Part shown: positions 1 through 9,755 of the stretch, piece by piece
How the letters are laid out: each line of letters opens with the position of its first letter
How positions within the stretch are numbered: position 1 is the stretch's first letter
DNA from: Methylobacterium sp. GXS13
GTDB taxonomy: Bacteria > Pseudomonadota > Alphaproteobacteria > Rhizobiales > Beijerinckiaceae
Length of the DNA stretch: 64,000 nt
Direction of reading: 5' to 3'
Assembly (NCBI RefSeq): GCF_001455965.1
Contig: NZ_LKKO01000029.1
Location: forward strand, 1-64,000
Program-made: the position numbers and the translations under genes
The notes under the pieces: generated by a model
What the model saw: the letters and a program-made list of their open reading frames with translations, nothing else
Database searches by the model: none
What the model was told of the DNA's origin: nothing

Positions 1-1
1 C

Positions 2-454
2 CCGGCCGCGCCCCCCCGGCCCGCGGGCCGGCCCTGGGGCCGCCTGCGGGCCTGGGCCCGGCCGCCCCGGGCCCGCCCCGGCCGGGCGCGCCCCCGTTCG
101 GGGCCGGTGCGGGCCCGCCTCGCCCTGCAGAAGCTGCCCGACCTGCCGGACATGCCCGATCGCTCCGGCGCCGAGCCCGGCAACCGCCAGAGCCCCTTCG
201 TCAGCCTCGGCGGCACCCACGGCCCGACGATCGACACCCGCCCCGGCGCGGGCGGCATTCCGGGTGCGGATGGCCCTGGCGGGTTCGGGGCCCCGCGCGG
301 CGGTCCCTTCGGAGGCGCACCGGGCGCCCCCGGCCCCAGGCCCGGCGGCCCGGGCGGTGGTCTCGGAGGCTTGGGTGGCCCCGGGGGCTTCGGGGGGCCG
401 GGCGACGGCCCGGGCGGTTTCGGGGGACCACCGGGCGGGGGCGGTCGGCGCTGA
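2..454 (+). CDS. C-terminal part of a Gly/Pro-rich protein (5' end outside window)
   Basis: The frame is open from the first full codon of the window to a TGA at 452-454, about 150 residues. The first third is Arg/Pro/Ala-rich. A middle segment of more normal composition (about residues 40-80, including FVSLGGTHGP and TIDTRPGAGG) leads into a glycine-rich tail built from GGPGG, GFGGP and GAPG units and ending in Arg-Arg. I do not recognise the family. Such tails occur on secreted or surface proteins, but no signal peptide or anchor can be seen because the start is missing. The very high GC makes several frames open here, so the choice of frame is tentative and rests on the normal-looking middle segment. 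Confidence 0.35.
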   Translation, partial: PAAPPRPAGRPWGRLRAWARPPRARPGRARPRSGPVRARLALQKLPDLPDMPDRSGAEPGNRQSPFVSLGGTHGPTIDTRPGAGGIPGADGPGGFGAPRGGPFGGAPGAPGPRPGGPGGGLGGLGGPGGFGGPGDGPGGFGGPPGGGGRR

Positions 455-588
455 GAGCTTGCCGCCCGTGCGATCTCGCCCGGTTTCCCGGCTCAGAACC
501 TCGCAATGACGGTACAGAACGCGCAGCCGTCGCCAGCAGATGACACAGGCCCCTGTCCCGGACGCCTGGAACGTCAGTGGAAGGTGAT

Positions 589-676
589 CCGGGACCCAGC
601 ACAGGAAGCGCCGCGCAGCGGCACGATCGTCAAACAACAATGCGGACGCTGCGCGTCATATCATGCTGGGTCCCGG
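589..676. repeat. Nested palindrome in the 455-755 gap
   Basis: Between the end of the Gly-rich gene and the ada stop there are 301 bases without a convincing gene. They hold a 13-bp perfect inverted repeat, CCGGGACCCAGCA (589-601) against TGCTGGGTCCCGG (664-676). Nested within it is a second 8-bp inverted repeat, GCGCAGCG (613-620) against CGCTGCGC (647-654). The two flanking genes converge, so it could act as a bidirectional terminator, but no T-run follows either arm. A palindromic intergenic element is the alternative. Confidence 0.5.
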
Positions 677-755
677 GACGCATTCCGCTGGCGCTGCATG
701 CACCCGGGAAAGGGACGGCGCGAAACCGGCGATGGGCCGCGACGGCACGTTCGAT

Positions 756-1877
756 TCAGCCCCCCGCCTCCCGCGCCAGCAGATCCCGCTTGCGGGCGAC
801 ACCCCAGCGGTAGCCCGACAGGGCGCCGTCCGACCGGACCACCCGGTGGCACGGGATCGCCACCGCCAGGTGGTTCGCCCCGCAGGCCTGGGCGACGGCC
901 CGCATGGCGGTGGGCGCCCCGATCGGCCGGGCGATGTCCGCGTAGGTGGCGGTCGTGCCCACCGGGATCGCCCGGAGCGCCGCCCAGACACGCTGCTGGA
1001 ACGCGGTCCCGCGGATGTCGAGGGGCAGGTCGAGGCCGATGCCCGGTGCCTCGACCAAGCCGATGACGCGGGCCATCCAGGCCTCGAAACCCGGATCGTC
1101 GCCCTCGATCTCCGCCCCTGGAAACCGGTCCTGCAGGTCGCGGACCAGGGGTTCGGGGTCGTCGCCGAGCAGGATTGCGCAGATCCCCGCCTCCGTGGCG
1201 GCCACCAGGATCGCGCCGAGTGAGCAGGCGCCGACGCCGAACCTCATGCGGATGCCGGTACCGCCCTTGCGGTAGGCGGCGGGCGCCATGCCGAGCCGTC
1301 CGGCGGCGTCCGCGTAGAACCGGCTCGCGGTCGAGTAGCCGGCCTCGTACAGCGCCTCCGTCACCGTGGCGGCCTTGGGCAGGCCGGCGGCGAGGGCCTC
1401 GGCCCGGCGAGCGGTCGCGTAGGCCTTCGGGGTGACCCCGGTGGCGGCTTTGAACACCCGGTGGAAATGGTAGGCGCTCAGGCCCGCGGCCTGGGCGAGG
1501 TCGGCCAGCGGCGGCATCGTCTCGGCCGATTCGATCAGCCGGCAGGCCCGGGCGACCGCCTCGGCCCGGCGCTCAGGCAGCCCGGGCTCGTTCGGCCGGC
1601 AGCGTCGGCAGGGGCGGAAACCTGCGGCTTCGGCCTCCGCGCAGGTCGCGTGGAAAGTGACGTTCTCGGGCCGGGCCGCCCGTGAGGGGCAGCTCGGGCG
1701 GCAATACACGCCGGTGGTGCGGACCGCGTAGACGAAACGGCCATCCGCCCGCCCGTCGCGGGCGGCGAGCGCCGCCCAGCGTTCGGTGTGTTCGGAGTTG
1801 GCGGTCGCGAGCGCGGTCATGGCCGCACTATGCGGCGCGGCCGGTGTGTTGAGGAGGGGCTTGGCGGAGACGGGCAT
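756..1877 (-). CDS. ada: Ada: bifunctional methylphosphotriester/O6-methylguanine-DNA methyltransferase and transcriptional activator
   Basis: Repairs alkylated DNA by moving methyl groups onto its own cysteines; methylation of the N-terminal cysteine turns the protein into an activator of the adaptive response. The N-terminal zinc domain shows Cys59 and Cys63 (GVYCRPSCPSR) and Cys90/Cys93 (FRPCRRC). An AraC-type helix-turn-helix follows (about 120-200, with the AYHFHRVFKAATG segment). The C-terminal methyltransferase domain has the active-site motif IPCHRVV (Cys343). At 373 aa it is near the E. coli length. A downstream ATG at 1820 would align better with E. coli Ada and remove an atypical 19-residue leader, so the start is uncertain. 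No alkylation-repair partner (alkB, alkA) lies nearby. Confidence 0.93.
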   Translation of the reverse strand: MPVSAKPLLNTPAAPHSAAMTALATANSEHTERWAALAARDGRADGRFVYAVRTTGVYCRPSCPSRAARPENVTFHATCAEAEAAGFRPCRRCRPNEPGLPERRAEAVARACRLIESAETMPPLADLAQAAGLSAYHFHRVFKAATGVTPKAYATARRAEALAAGLPKAATVTEALYEAGYSTASRFYADAAGRLGMAPAAYRKGGTGIRMRFGVGACSLGAILVAATEAGICAILLGDDPEPLVRDLQDRFPGAEIEGDDPGFEAWMARVIGLVEAPGIGLDLPLDIRGTAFQQRVWAALRAIPVGTTATYADIARPIGAPTAMRAVAQACGANHLAVAIPCHRVVRSDGALSGYRWGVARKRDLLAREAGG

Positions 1878-1984
1878 GACGGGACCTGCCGGACGGGTAT
1901 ATCGAGCGTCCCTCTCCTGCCGGTCCGCGGCCGCGGCCGCATCCTGCCCCTTGCTGCCGAATTTCTATCGCCCCCGAGTACGTC

Positions 1985-2974
1985 ATGGCGTCGAGCAACA
2001 CCGATCACATTCATGTCGGGCGGGATGGTTGGCTGTTCCTGAAGACCGGGACCAACGACATCCTCGGGCAATTCGAGCGCCCGGAGGAGACCACCGACCT
2101 GATCTGGCGCTGGCGCAGCCTCGTGATGACCCGGGAGCGGCGGCTGCGGGCGCTGGGCATCCGCTACCGCCACGTGGTCGCGCCGGACAAGCTGTCGATC
2201 TACGACAATCACCTCGACGGTCTCGCCATCGCGCCGGAGGCCTCCCCGGCCTACCGGCTGCTCCACGCCGAGCCGCCGCTGGGCAACCCATGGCGGCGGG
2301 GCCTGACCGGCCTCTACGCGGATTGGCGGCGCCGGAAGCGCTGGCGGGAGACCTGCATCGACCTGATCACGCCGATGCGCGCCGCCCGGGACACGGCCGA
2401 TCTTTATTGCCGGACCGACACCCATTGGAGTTTCGACGGCTGCTACCTGGCCTATGCCGAGATCTGCCGGGCCTTCGGGGCGGAGCCGCGGACGGACCTC
2501 CGCGACCGGCCCTTCACCCAGATCGACCATGACGGCGACCTCGGCAGCGCCTTCGACCCGCCCCGGCGGGCCCCGTCACGGGCCTATCGGATCCAGCGGG
2601 ATGCGGTGCGGACCTATGCCAGCCCGATCGTCGAAGCGCGCGAGAAGGCGGGCCTGCTGCACACGCTCCATGTCGGCGCCAACGTCGTCTACGGCAACGC
2701 CGCAGCGAGCGACCCGCGCCGGCTGGCGCTATTCGGCGATTCGTTCTCGCACGTCATGCCGTACATGCTGACGATCCTGCTCGCGGAGACCTTCCGCGAG
2801 GTACATTTCATCTGGAACACGTCGCTCGACTGGTCCTACATCGACCGGGCGAAGCCGGACCTTGTCCTCACCGAGGTGGCCGAGCGGTTCATGGCCCAGC
2901 TGCCGGACGACGGGTTCTCGCTCGACGCCTACGTGCAGGAGCGGTTCGGCGCCGAGCTGGCAGCCCAGGCTTAG
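1985..2974 (+). CDS. AlgX/AlgJ-like SGNH-hydrolase-fold protein
   Basis: A 329-aa protein with the hallmarks of the AlgX/AlgJ (polysaccharide O-acetyltransferase-related) SGNH fold: an N-terminal GRDGWLFLK stretch, the Asp-x-His pair in RTDTHWSFDG (Asp145, His147) and a later FGDSFSH block carrying the nucleophile serine. In this family these residues form the Ser-His-Asp triad used to acetylate or deacetylate exported sugars. There is no obvious signal peptide or transmembrane helix and no MBOAT (AlgI) partner or polysaccharide locus nearby, so substrate and compartment are open. It ends 6 bp from the convergent yebC stop. Confidence 0.7.
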   Translation: MASSNTDHIHVGRDGWLFLKTGTNDILGQFERPEETTDLIWRWRSLVMTRERRLRALGIRYRHVVAPDKLSIYDNHLDGLAIAPEASPAYRLLHAEPPLGNPWRRGLTGLYADWRRRKRWRETCIDLITPMRAARDTADLYCRTDTHWSFDGCYLAYAEICRAFGAEPRTDLRDRPFTQIDHDGDLGSAFDPPRRAPSRAYRIQRDAVRTYASPIVEAREKAGLLHTLHVGANVVYGNAAASDPRRLALFGDSFSHVMPYMLTILLAETFREVHFIWNTSLDWSYIDRAKPDLVLTEVAERFMAQLPDDGFSLDAYVQERFGAELAAQA

Positions 2975-2980
2975 AGAGCG

Positions 2981-3727
2981 CTAGCCCTCCAGCTTGGCCA
3001 TCAGCGCATCGGACAGGGCGAAGTTGACATAGACGTGCTGCACGTCGTCCTGGTCCTCGATCACCTCGACCAGGCGGATCAGCTTCTCGCCGGTCTCGTC
3101 GTCGACATCGATCGTGTTTTGCGCCTTCCAGACCAGGCCGGTGCGGGTCGGCTCGCCGAACCGGGCCTCCAGGGCCTTGGCGACCTCGCCGTAGGAATCC
3201 TGCGCGCAGACGACCTCGTGGCCCTCCTCGCTGGAGCTGACGTCGTCGGCCCCCGCCTCGATCGCCGCCTCCAGCATCGTGTCGGCATCGGCGACGCTCG
3301 CCGGGAAGCCGATCACGCCGACGCGGTCGAACATGAACGCCACGGCGCCGGTCTCGGCGAGGCTGCCGCCGGACTTGGTGAAGGCCGAGCGCACGTCGGA
3401 GGCGGTCCGGTTGCGGTTGTCGGTCTGCGCCTCGACGATCAGCGCGGCGCCGCCGGGGCCGTATCCCTCGTAGCGGATGTCCTCGTAGTTCTCGCCATCT
3501 GCCCCGGAGGCCTTCTTGATGGCGCGCTCGATATTGTCCTTGGGCATGTTCTCGGCGCGGGCCGCGATGATCGCCGCGCGCAGGCGCGGGTTCATGGCCG
3601 GGTCCGGCGTGCCGAGCTTGGCCGCCACGGTGATCTCGCGGGCGAGCTTGCCGAACACCTTCGAGCGGACCGCGTCCACCCGGCCCTTCCGGTGCATGAT
3701 GTTCTTGAACTGCGAATGGCCTGCCAT
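2981..3727 (-). CDS. YebC/PmpR-family protein
   Basis: 248 aa, the usual length for the family, starting at the conserved [14 protein letters not shown] with the ATG at 3725-3727 rather than at the far upstream frame opening. Three-domain YebC fold: N-terminal three-helix bundle (to about residue 75, including [14 protein letters not shown]), then domains containing [19 protein letters not shown] and the acidic [11 protein letters not shown] loop. Members have been described as DNA-binding regulators, and recent work also links them to rescue of stalled ribosomes. In many bacteria yebC sits beside ruvCAB; here no ruv genes are in the window, since the neighbours are the AlgX-like gene and a divergent SDR. 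Confidence 0.95.
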   Translation of the reverse strand: MAGHSQFKNIMHRKGRVDAVRSKVFGKLAREITVAAKLGTPDPAMNPRLRAAIIAARAENMPKDNIERAIKKASGADGENYEDIRYEGYGPGGAALIVEAQTDNRNRTASDVRSAFTKSGGSLAETGAVAFMFDRVGVIGFPASVADADTMLEAAIEAGADDVSSSEEGHEVVCAQDSYGEVAKALEARFGEPTRTGLVWKAQNTIDVDDETGEKLIRLVEVIEDQDDVQHVYVNFALSDALMAKLEG

Positions 3728-3926
3728 GGCGTGTGAGACTTTGTTCGTTGGCGAGGGCGGGAATCCGGGACCCCGCCGTCGCGGCTGTGAGGTCGCCGCG
3801 TTATAGGCCGCCGGCTTCCGACGAAGCAACGCGGGCCGGGGCGTCGCGCGGCCGTCGCATTCGCGTGAGGTGCGGAAAGATCTCCGGCGGCGAACGTTGG
3901 CCGGGACTGTTTCACGTGGAACCCCG

Positions 3927-4997
3927 ATGTCGAACCGGACCGAACGCAGCAAGACAGTAATGGTGACGGGCGCCAGCGCGGCCGTCGGCCGGGCGGTGGC
4001 GCACGAATTCGCGCGGCACGGTTGGAACGTCGGGCTCATCGCCCGGGGTGAAGCCGGTCTTGCCGGCGCCATCCGCGACGTGGAGCAGGCCGGCGGCCGC
4101 GCCCGCGCCTTCGCGATCGATGTGGCCGACGCGAATGCCGTCTCGCGTGCCGCCGATTCGCTCGCGCGGGCCTTCGGCGGCATCGACGTCTGGGTGAACA
4201 ACGCGATGGTGACGATCTACGCGCCCGTCCAGGAGACGAGCCCGGAGGAGTTCCGCCGCGCCACGGAGGTGACCTATCTCGGGCAGGTGCATGGGACGCT
4301 GGCGGCGCTCCGCCACATGGTGCCGCGCGACCGGGGCACGATCGTCCATATCGGCTCGGCGCTCGCCTACCGGTCGATCCCGCTCCAGGCGACCTATTGC
4401 GCGGCCAAGGCGGCGGTGCGCGGCTTCGTCGACTCTCTACGCAGCGAGTTGCGGCACGATGGCAGCCGGGTGCGGCTGACGATGGTTCAGCTCCCGGCGG
4501 TCAACACGCCGCAATTCGATTGGGCGCGCTCGCGGCTGCCCCGCAAGCTCGAGCCGGTGCCGCCGATCTACCAGCCCGAGGCCATCGCCCGGCACGTCTT
4601 TCGGGCCGCCCACGACGCGCCGCGGGAATTGTGGATCGGCGCTTCGGCCTGGAAGGCGATACTCGGGACGATGCTGATCCCGGGATGGATCGACGGCTAC
4701 CTGGCCCGACACGGCTATCGCGGGGAGATGACCAGCGTGCAAGCTCAAAAAAATCGTCCGGACAACCTCTACGAGCCCGTCGATACCGATCCCGGTGCCC
4801 ATGGGCGCTTCGACGCCCGGGCGACTGCGCACGTGGCCGCGGCCGACCCGCGCTGGCTCAAACTCGGGATCGCCGCGCTGCTCGGCGTGGCTGCCGGCTC
4901 GATGCTGTTCGCCACCGAGGCGCAGGGCCGGCGCATCGGGCGCTCCCGCCTCAGGCCGCCCGCACGGTCGCCAGGAAGCGCCCGACCTCGGCCGTGA
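3927..4997 (+). CDS. Short-chain dehydrogenase/reductase with C-terminal membrane segment
   Basis: Classical SDR: Rossmann nucleotide site [12 protein letters not shown] near the N-terminus, the NNAM motif after strand 4, and the catalytic Ser and Tyr-x3-Lys in [12 protein letters not shown] and TYCAAKAAV. The first ATG with a conserved continuation is at 3927. About 356 aa, some 100 longer than a plain SDR; the extension contains a hydrophobic segment ([16 protein letters not shown]) that could anchor the enzyme to the membrane, then a basic tail. This two-part form is common among uncharacterised alphaproteobacterial SDRs. Its 3' end overlaps the convergent chemoreceptor gene by 47 bp. Substrate unknown. 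Confidence 0.85.
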   Translation: MSNRTERSKTVMVTGASAAVGRAVAHEFARHGWNVGLIARGEAGLAGAIRDVEQAGGRARAFAIDVADANAVSRAADSLARAFGGIDVWVNNAMVTIYAPVQETSPEEFRRATEVTYLGQVHGTLAALRHMVPRDRGTIVHIGSALAYRSIPLQATYCAAKAAVRGFVDSLRSELRHDGSRVRLTMVQLPAVNTPQFDWARSRLPRKLEPVPPIYQPEAIARHVFRAAHDAPRELWIGASAWKAILGTMLIPGWIDGYLARHGYRGEMTSVQAQKNRPDNLYEPVDTDPGAHGRFDARATAHVAAADPRWLKLGIAALLGVAAGSMLFATEAQGRRIGRSRLRPPARSPGSARPRP

Positions 4998-7056
4998 GCT
5001 GTTCGGACTGGCGCGACAGGGCGGAGGCCGAGTCCAAGAGCTCACCCGCGGCGGCGCCGGTCTTCTCAGCGGCCCCGGCCACGCCCGTGATCGTGCGGGT
5101 CACCTCGCTGGTGCCGGAAGCCGCCTGCCCGACATTGCGGACGATCTCCTGAGTCGCGGCATCCTGCTCCTCGACGGCCGCCGCGATCGAGGCGGACACG
5201 GTGCTGATCTCCCGGATGCGACCGGCGATGGCCTCGATGGCCGATACGGCCTCGCCGGTCACGCTCTGAATCTGACCGATCTGCTGGCCGATCTCGCCCG
5301 TGGCCTTGGCGGTCTGGTCGGCGAGCACCTTGACCTCCGCGGCCACCACCGCGAAACCCTTGCCGGCCTCGCCGGCCCGGGCCGCCTCGATGGTGGCATT
5401 GAGGGCCAGCAGATTGGTCTGCGCCGCGATGCCGGAGATCATCCCGACCACCTCGCCGATCTTGGACACGCTGGTCTTCAGGGCCGTGACGAGGGCGGCG
5501 GTCTGGTCCGCCTGGCCCACAGCGGCCCGCGCCAGATCGGCCGAGCCCGAAACCTGCCGGCCGATCTCCTGCACCGAGGCGCCCAGCTCCTCGGCGGCAG
5601 CCGCCACGGTGCCGACATTGGACGCGGCCTGCTCGGAGGCGGCCGCGACCGTGATCGATCGCTCGGCACTGTCGGCTGCCGTCGTCGCCAGGGTCTGCGC
5701 CGTTGCCTGCAACGCGCCGGCCGAGGCCGAAACCGTGCCGACGATCCCACTCGTCGCCTGCTCGAACGCATCGGCCATCTGATGCATCGACGCCAGACGC
5801 TGTTCCTCGGCGAGCAGCCGGGACTCGCTGGCCTCCTGCTCCAGGGCCTTCGTCAGGATCAGGTTGTCCTTGAACACCTGCACAGCCGCAGCCATGTCGC
5901 CAATCTCGTCGTCGCGCTGGGTGCCGGGCACGAGCGTTTCGAGCTGCCCCTCGGCGAGCCGTCGCATCGCGCCGCCCAGGTGAAAGAGCCGCCGGACGAC
6001 GTGGAACTGGACGATCAGCACCGCCACCACGGCAAGGCTGGCGGCGAACAGGATGGTCGCAACGGCGAGCAGGAAGTCCCCGTGGGCGTCGGCGGCTGCC
6101 GCACTCGCGCGAGCCTGGGCGGCCTCGAGGACCGCGATCGCGGCGTCGGCGAGCGTCTGCTGGCCGATGATCGCCTCATCCCAAGCCGCAATGGGGATCG
6201 AGATCTTGCGCCCCGCCGAGACGTCGGCAGCGACGGTGTTGCGCAGGTCGGCCAGCTTGCCGCTGAAGTAAGTGGCGTTCGCCCTGTCGTAAGCCGCTTT
6301 CACGGAGGGATCGAATCCAGCGGTGGCGATCACGCGCTGGGCAATCTGCCACGCGGTGAGGGCCCCGGTTTCCGCCCTGTTCAGCTGCGTCCAGTCGGCG
6401 GGCGTAGCGACGCGACCGGTGGTCATGAGTTCGCTCACCTGGGACGCGACCCTGCTGGTCGTCGTTCGGGTCAGCCACGTCGCCGCCCTCGCATCCAGGA
6501 AGCTGCCGAAACCGGGCTCGAGGGCCTGAATCTCGGCCTCCGCCGCGTCCGAGGCGGCCTCGAGCACGGTGAGGATCCGGACGCCTAAGTCGGCGAGCGT
6601 CTTGCGCACCGATGGATCGCGTGCCGCGATGGGCTGTTTGAAGGCGGCATCCACGGCGGGGCGCTGGCGTCTCCACTCGTCCACCAAGGATTGCAGTTCA
6701 ACGCCCCGCGCTTTGAGGGCGGCATCGTGCAGACGCCGCAATTCAGCCAAGGCACCGTCGATCGCCGTGTCGAAGGCCTCACGGCCCTTCAGGGCGATCT
6801 GCCGGTGCAGGCGGCCGGAATCGTCATCGGCATTATCGGCGAGCGCGATCATGGACCAGCCGCGCTCGACCCGAAACTGGTTCAAGCTCCCGAAGAGGTT
6901 GCGGTCGATCGCCATGTATTCGGCGACTTGCGTGGTGATGTTGGATCGCGTCCTGCTTCGTGCGACTTCCAGCGCGGCGATACCGATCGCCGCAATGCTC
7001 ACCAGAGCCACCATCGCAATGAGGACCAAACGAATCGAGATTCTCAGCACGATCAC
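4951..7056 (-). CDS. Methyl-accepting chemotaxis protein
   Basis: Inner-membrane chemoreceptor. An N-terminal transmembrane helix ([20 protein letters not shown]) is followed by a long periplasmic sensor region of about 300 residues with helical, nitrate/citrate-sensor-like character ([27 protein letters not shown]). A second transmembrane helix ([20 protein letters not shown]) leads into a HAMP domain ([17 protein letters not shown]) and the signalling domain with the conserved hairpin [20 protein letters not shown]. No C-terminal CheR-binding pentapeptide is seen. The frame is open to a TTG at 7119, but GTG codons at 7056 or 7050 put the first helix at the N-terminus as is normal, so 7056 is used. 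No che genes are nearby. Its upstream region is strikingly AT-rich. Confidence 0.9.
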   Translation of the reverse strand: MIVLRISIRLVLIAMVALVSIAAIGIAALEVARSRTRSNITTQVAEYMAIDRNLFGSLNQFRVERGWSMIALADNADDDSGRLHRQIALKGREAFDTAIDGALAELRRLHDAALKARGVELQSLVDEWRRQRPAVDAAFKQPIAARDPSVRKTLADLGVRILTVLEAASDAAEAEIQALEPGFGSFLDARAATWLTRTTTSRVASQVSELMTTGRVATPADWTQLNRAETGALTAWQIAQRVIATAGFDPSVKAAYDRANATYFSGKLADLRNTVAADVSAGRKISIPIAAWDEAIIGQQTLADAAIAVLEAAQARASAAAADAHGDFLLAVATILFAASLAVVAVLIVQFHVVRRLFHLGGAMRRLAEGQLETLVPGTQRDDEIGDMAAAVQVFKDNLILTKALEQEASESRLLAEEQRLASMHQMADAFEQATSGIVGTVSASAGALQATAQTLATTAADSAERSITVAAASEQAASNVGTVAAAAEELGASVQEIGRQVSGSADLARAAVGQADQTAALVTALKTSVSKIGEVVGMISGIAAQTNLLALNATIEAARAGEAGKGFAVVAAEVKVLADQTAKATGEIGQQIGQIQSVTGEAVSAIEAIAGRIREISTVSASIAAAVEEQDAATQEIVRNVGQAASGTSEVTRTITGVAGAAEKTGAAAGELLDSASALSRQSEQLTAEVGRFLATVRAA

Positions 7057-7120
7057 CCACCCGGACAGACGACCACAGCAAGATTGCTCCAAGATGCCTA
7101 TCGGTATGGGGGATTTCAAG

Positions 7121-7215
7121 TTTTGATTTTATATAAGTACTTTCAAATATGATACTTTATCGATCTTACTCTACAGCATTATTCAATTTTTATTATATCT
7201 ATAAGTCGAAATATT
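7121..7215 (-). promoter_or_regulatory. AT-rich upstream region of the chemoreceptor gene
   Basis: About 95 bases of very low GC, with runs such as TTTTGATTTTATATAAGTA and TTTTTATTATATCTATAAG, in a genome near 70% GC. It lies directly upstream of the chemoreceptor and is the only such stretch in the window. It most likely carries the receptor promoter; a target for an AT-binding nucleoid protein is an alternative. The rest of the 7120-7593 gap has normal composition. Confidence 0.45.
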
Positions 7216-7426
7216 GAAAGCAACTTGTTGTAAGGCACCCTGCGAATCCGAAACAATACAGTTGGGTATGTGAGCCGGCACGGGCCATGGGGTCGATCGC
7301 CCGGTGGGCCACCTGCACGAACCGCAAGGCCACCGACCGCGCAGGCGCAGCCCCAAATCCCGTCGCGCGGACGAACACCTCGGCCTCGGAGCGCGGATCG
7401 TCATCGGTCGAAAACCGGAAGCCCAT
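7199..7426 (-). CDS. Possible small hypothetical protein
   Basis: An ATG at 7424-7426 opens a 75-codon frame (MGFRFSTDDDPRSEAEVFVR at the start, a Cys-rich end) inside the gap between the chemoreceptor and the HAD gene. The first 50 residues have plausible composition with alternating acidic and hydrophobic residues; the last 20 run into the AT-rich region. The ribosome-binding sequence is weak (CTAAAG). I do not recognise the product, and it may not be a real gene. Confidence 0.22.
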   Translation of the reverse strand: MGFRFSTDDDPRSEAEVFVRATGFGAAPARSVALRFVQVAHRAIDPMARAGSHTQLYCFGFAGCLTTSCFQYFDL

Positions 7427-7593
7427 CTTTAGGGTGATCGACCCGGTCTCGGGCGATCGCCGTCGGACGGCCCAACGAGCGCCTGCATGCGCCGTGGGCG
7501 GCTCGGACGCCGCGAAGCGAACGGTAAGGGCCCGACTCGGCGGAGGGGGACGGCAGCCGTTCGTTCGGTCGCGCTCCGCGGTGCGGCCTCCGT

Positions 7594-8343
7594 CTACCGC
7601 AAACCCGCGTGCCAATCCCGCAGCGCGGCCAGCGTCACCACGCGGCCCGGCCATTCCAGGCCGGCGAGGTGCCGATGCGGATGGCCGGGCTCGCCGAGGT
7701 CCGAGACCGCCGAGAAAGCGCCGTCGAGACGGTGGCGGTCGGTGTAGCGGCTGCGTGTCGCCAGGACCGGCAGGCCGGCGGTACGGGCCGAGGCGATGCC
7801 GGCGGCGGAGTCCTCGAAGGCCACCGCCTCCGAGGCCGGCACCCCGAGCCGCTCCAGCGCCAGCAGGAAGACATCCGGAGCGGGCTTCTTGCGATCCGCT
7901 TCGTCGCCGGCCGCGATCACCGCGAAGGGCGCGTCGGAGGCCGGAAAATTGGCCGCCAGCAGCCGGTCGACATTGGGCCGGCTGGTGGTGGTGGCGATGG
8001 CCAAAAGGAGCCCGGCGCTCCGGGCCTCGGCGACGAGCCGGGCGATCCCCGGGCGCAGCGGCAGCCCATTCTGAGCGATAAGCTCGCCATAAGCGATCGT
8101 CTTGCGGGCGTGGATCTCGGGCGCCTGCGCGTGGAAGGAGGCGGCCGCGCCCGGGTGGGTTGTGTCGATGTAATGGGTCAGCCGCTCCTTGCCGCCCATC
8201 ACGGTGAGCAGGTCGGCGTAGAGCGCGGGGTCCCAGCGCCAGGGCAGGCCCAGCGCCGCAAAGGCGCGGTTGAACGCCTGCCGGTGCAGGTCCTCGGTCT
8301 CGGCCAGCGTGCCGTCGACGTCGAAGATCAGCGCCCTCAGCAC
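7594..8343 (-). CDS. HAD-superfamily phosphatase, CbbY-like
   Basis: 249-aa haloacid dehalogenase hydrolase. Motif I is [14 protein letters not shown] (nucleophile Asp8, acid/base Asp10), motif II is the ATTTSRPN threonine, motif III is the KKPAPDVF lysine and motif IV is [10 protein letters not shown] helical C1 cap lies between motifs I and II. This arrangement matches CbbY, which in Calvin-cycle operons removes the RuBisCO inhibitor xylulose-1,5-bisphosphate, but phosphoglycolate phosphatase and other sugar phosphatases look alike. The GTG start overlaps the upstream rpe stop by 7 bp, so it is the last gene of the fbp-prkB-rpe cluster. With no RuBisCO in view, its substrate is uncertain. 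Confidence 0.85.
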   Translation of the reverse strand: MLRALIFDVDGTLAETEDLHRQAFNRAFAALGLPWRWDPALYADLLTVMGGKERLTHYIDTTHPGAAASFHAQAPEIHARKTIAYGELIAQNGLPLRPGIARLVAEARSAGLLLAIATTTSRPNVDRLLAANFPASDAPFAVIAAGDEADRKKPAPDVFLLALERLGVPASEAVAFEDSAAGIASARTAGLPVLATRSRYTDRHRLDGAFSAVSDLGEPGHPHRHLAGLEWPGRVVTLAALRDWHAGLR

Positions 8344-9023
8344 GAGAGATCGCGGCCGGAGGCGCCCTCCGCGCCGGCCCGGATCGCCGCGATGCGCTCC
8401 GCATAGGCGTCGGGACCGCCGCTGAACACCGCGTTGCCGGCCACGAACGTGTCGGCGCCGGCGCGGCTCGCCGCCTTCACGGTCTCGGCATCGATGCCGC
8501 CATCGACCTGGATGCGGATGTCGAGGCCGGCGGCCATGGCCCGGACCCGCGCCACGCTCTCCATGGTGCTCTTGAGAAATTTCTGGCCGCCGAAACCGGG
8601 ATTGACGGTCATCACCAGCACGAGGTCGACCATGTCGAGCACCGGCTCGACCAGGGCGGCGGGGGTCCCGGGGTTGATCGCCACGCCGGCCCGCTTGCCG
8701 AGGTCGCGGATGGTCTGGAGCGAGCGGTGGATATGCGGCCCGGCCTCGGCATGGACCGTGATCCCGTCGGCGCCGGCCTCCGCGAAGGCCGCGAGATACG
8801 GGTCGGCCGGCGCGATCATCAGATGCACGTCGAAGAACGTGTCGGCGTAGGGGCGCAGCGCCTTCACCACCGGGGGGCCGAAAGTGATGTTGGGCACGAA
8901 ATGCCCGTCCATCACGTCGAGATGGATCCAGTCGGCCCCGGCCTCGGCCACCGCGCGGGTCTCCTCTGCGAGGCGGGCGAAATCGGCGGACAGGATCGAC
9001 GGGGCGATGACGGGAGGCAGCAT
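8337..9023 (-). CDS. rpe: Ribulose-phosphate 3-epimerase
   Basis: Interconverts ribulose-5-phosphate and xylulose-5-phosphate. 228 aa, the standard length, starting [15 protein letters not shown] at the ATG 9021-9023. TIM-barrel family marks are all present: LHLDVMDG-type motif ([18 protein letters not shown]), [12 protein letters not shown] with the metal and phosphate loop, and IQVDGGI near the C-terminus. It supplies ribulose-5-phosphate in the same transcription unit as phosphoribulokinase, with a NUDIX gene between them. Overlap with the HAD gene downstream implies coupled translation. Confidence 0.96.
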   Translation of the reverse strand: MLPPVIAPSILSADFARLAEETRAVAEAGADWIHLDVMDGHFVPNITFGPPVVKALRPYADTFFDVHLMIAPADPYLAAFAEAGADGITVHAEAGPHIHRSLQTIRDLGKRAGVAINPGTPAALVEPVLDMVDLVLVMTVNPGFGGQKFLKSTMESVARVRAMAAGLDIRIQVDGGIDAETVKAASRAGADTFVAGNAVFSGGPDAYAERIAAIRAGAEGASGRDLSC

Positions 9024-9106
9024 GCGATATCCGGAATCGGGCGGGCCGGGGCGAGCGCTGAAGGCCGAAGAGGGTCGATCCATTTACGTCGGCTCGCCGG
9101 CTCTTC

Positions 9107-9514
9107 CTACCCCTGCGTGTCGACCTGTCGGATGAGCCCGATGGCGGTCTTCGCCGCGAGGGTCAGGGGCTGCGGCGGTGCCTCCAGATCGAACCAGTCC
9201 AGACCGTCGTGCTTGTCCGGCTCGACCAGCCTCGGCGTCCCAGCATAGGCTTCGACCCGGTAGACCGGCGCGACCCAGTGGATGCCTGCATTCCGATCGA
9301 TGTGATCGATCACGCAGAGGAGTGTGACCGGCTCGATGCCGATGCCGAGTTCCTCGGCGACCTCGCGCTTCACGGCATCGGCCACGGGCTCGAACAGGTC
9401 GACCTTCCCGCCTGCCAACCCCCAATGCCCGGCCTCCGGTTCGGTCCTCCGGCGCAACAGCAGGATGCGGCCATCGCCGACGATGGCGGCCCCGCATCCA
9501 ACCCGTGGCTCCAT
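9107..9514 (-). CDS. NUDIX hydrolase
   Basis: 135-aa single-domain NUDIX protein with a complete box (GKVDLFEPVADAVKREVAEE followed by LG), fitting Gx5Ex7REUxEExGU and so able to bind the catalytic magnesium. The ATG at 9512-9514 gives the usual short strand (MEPRVGCGAAIV) before the domain. The frame remains open further upstream, but that part reads into the palindromic repeat at 9595-9686 and is not credible protein. Substrate unknown; it lies between rpe and prkB. Confidence 0.87.
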   Translation of the reverse strand: MEPRVGCGAAIVGDGRILLLRRRTEPEAGHWGLAGGKVDLFEPVADAVKREVAEELGIGIEPVTLLCVIDHIDRNAGIHWVAPVYRVEAYAGTPRLVEPDKHDGLDWFDLEAPPQPLTLAAKTAIGLIRQVDTQG

Positions 9515-9594
9515 CTGCACGATCCGACATCCCTTGTTTGGGAATTTGCTGGTGCCACGGTGAGGGCCGAGTCGCCAGTGTCGGCGACCCGGAT

Positions 9595-9686
9595 CGTCAT
9601 TGCGAGCGCAGCGAAGCAACCCAGCGTAGCGCGCGCTCTCAAAGCGTAGCGGATCACTGGGTCGCTTCGCTGCGCTCGCGATGACG
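9595..9686. repeat. 'CARNDD'-type palindromic repeat, copy A
   Basis: Two 30-bp arms in inverted orientation (9595-9624 and 9657-9686) around a ~32-bp centre; the arm core is GTCATTGCGAGCGCAGCGAA. Copies B (58441-58534) and C (62855-62948) share the arms but not the centre. Similar intergenic repeats are abundant in many proteobacterial genomes and give spurious peptides such as LRCARNDD when translated. Confidence 0.85.
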
Positions 9687-9755
9687 GCGGGGCAGGATCG
9701 GCCGAGCGATCGCTGCTCCGCGCGCTACAATCAGGAAGGCCCGATCCCCAAAAGA

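Noticed and set aside
250-450. Short G/C-rich tandem units at the left edge as a possible CRISPR or microsatellite
   Set aside because: No regular spacer-repeat structure; the pattern follows codons for Gly/Pro repeats.
9520-9619. N-terminal extension of the first NUDIX protein (MLRCARNDD...)
   Set aside because: These residues are the translation of the palindromic repeat at 9595-9686.
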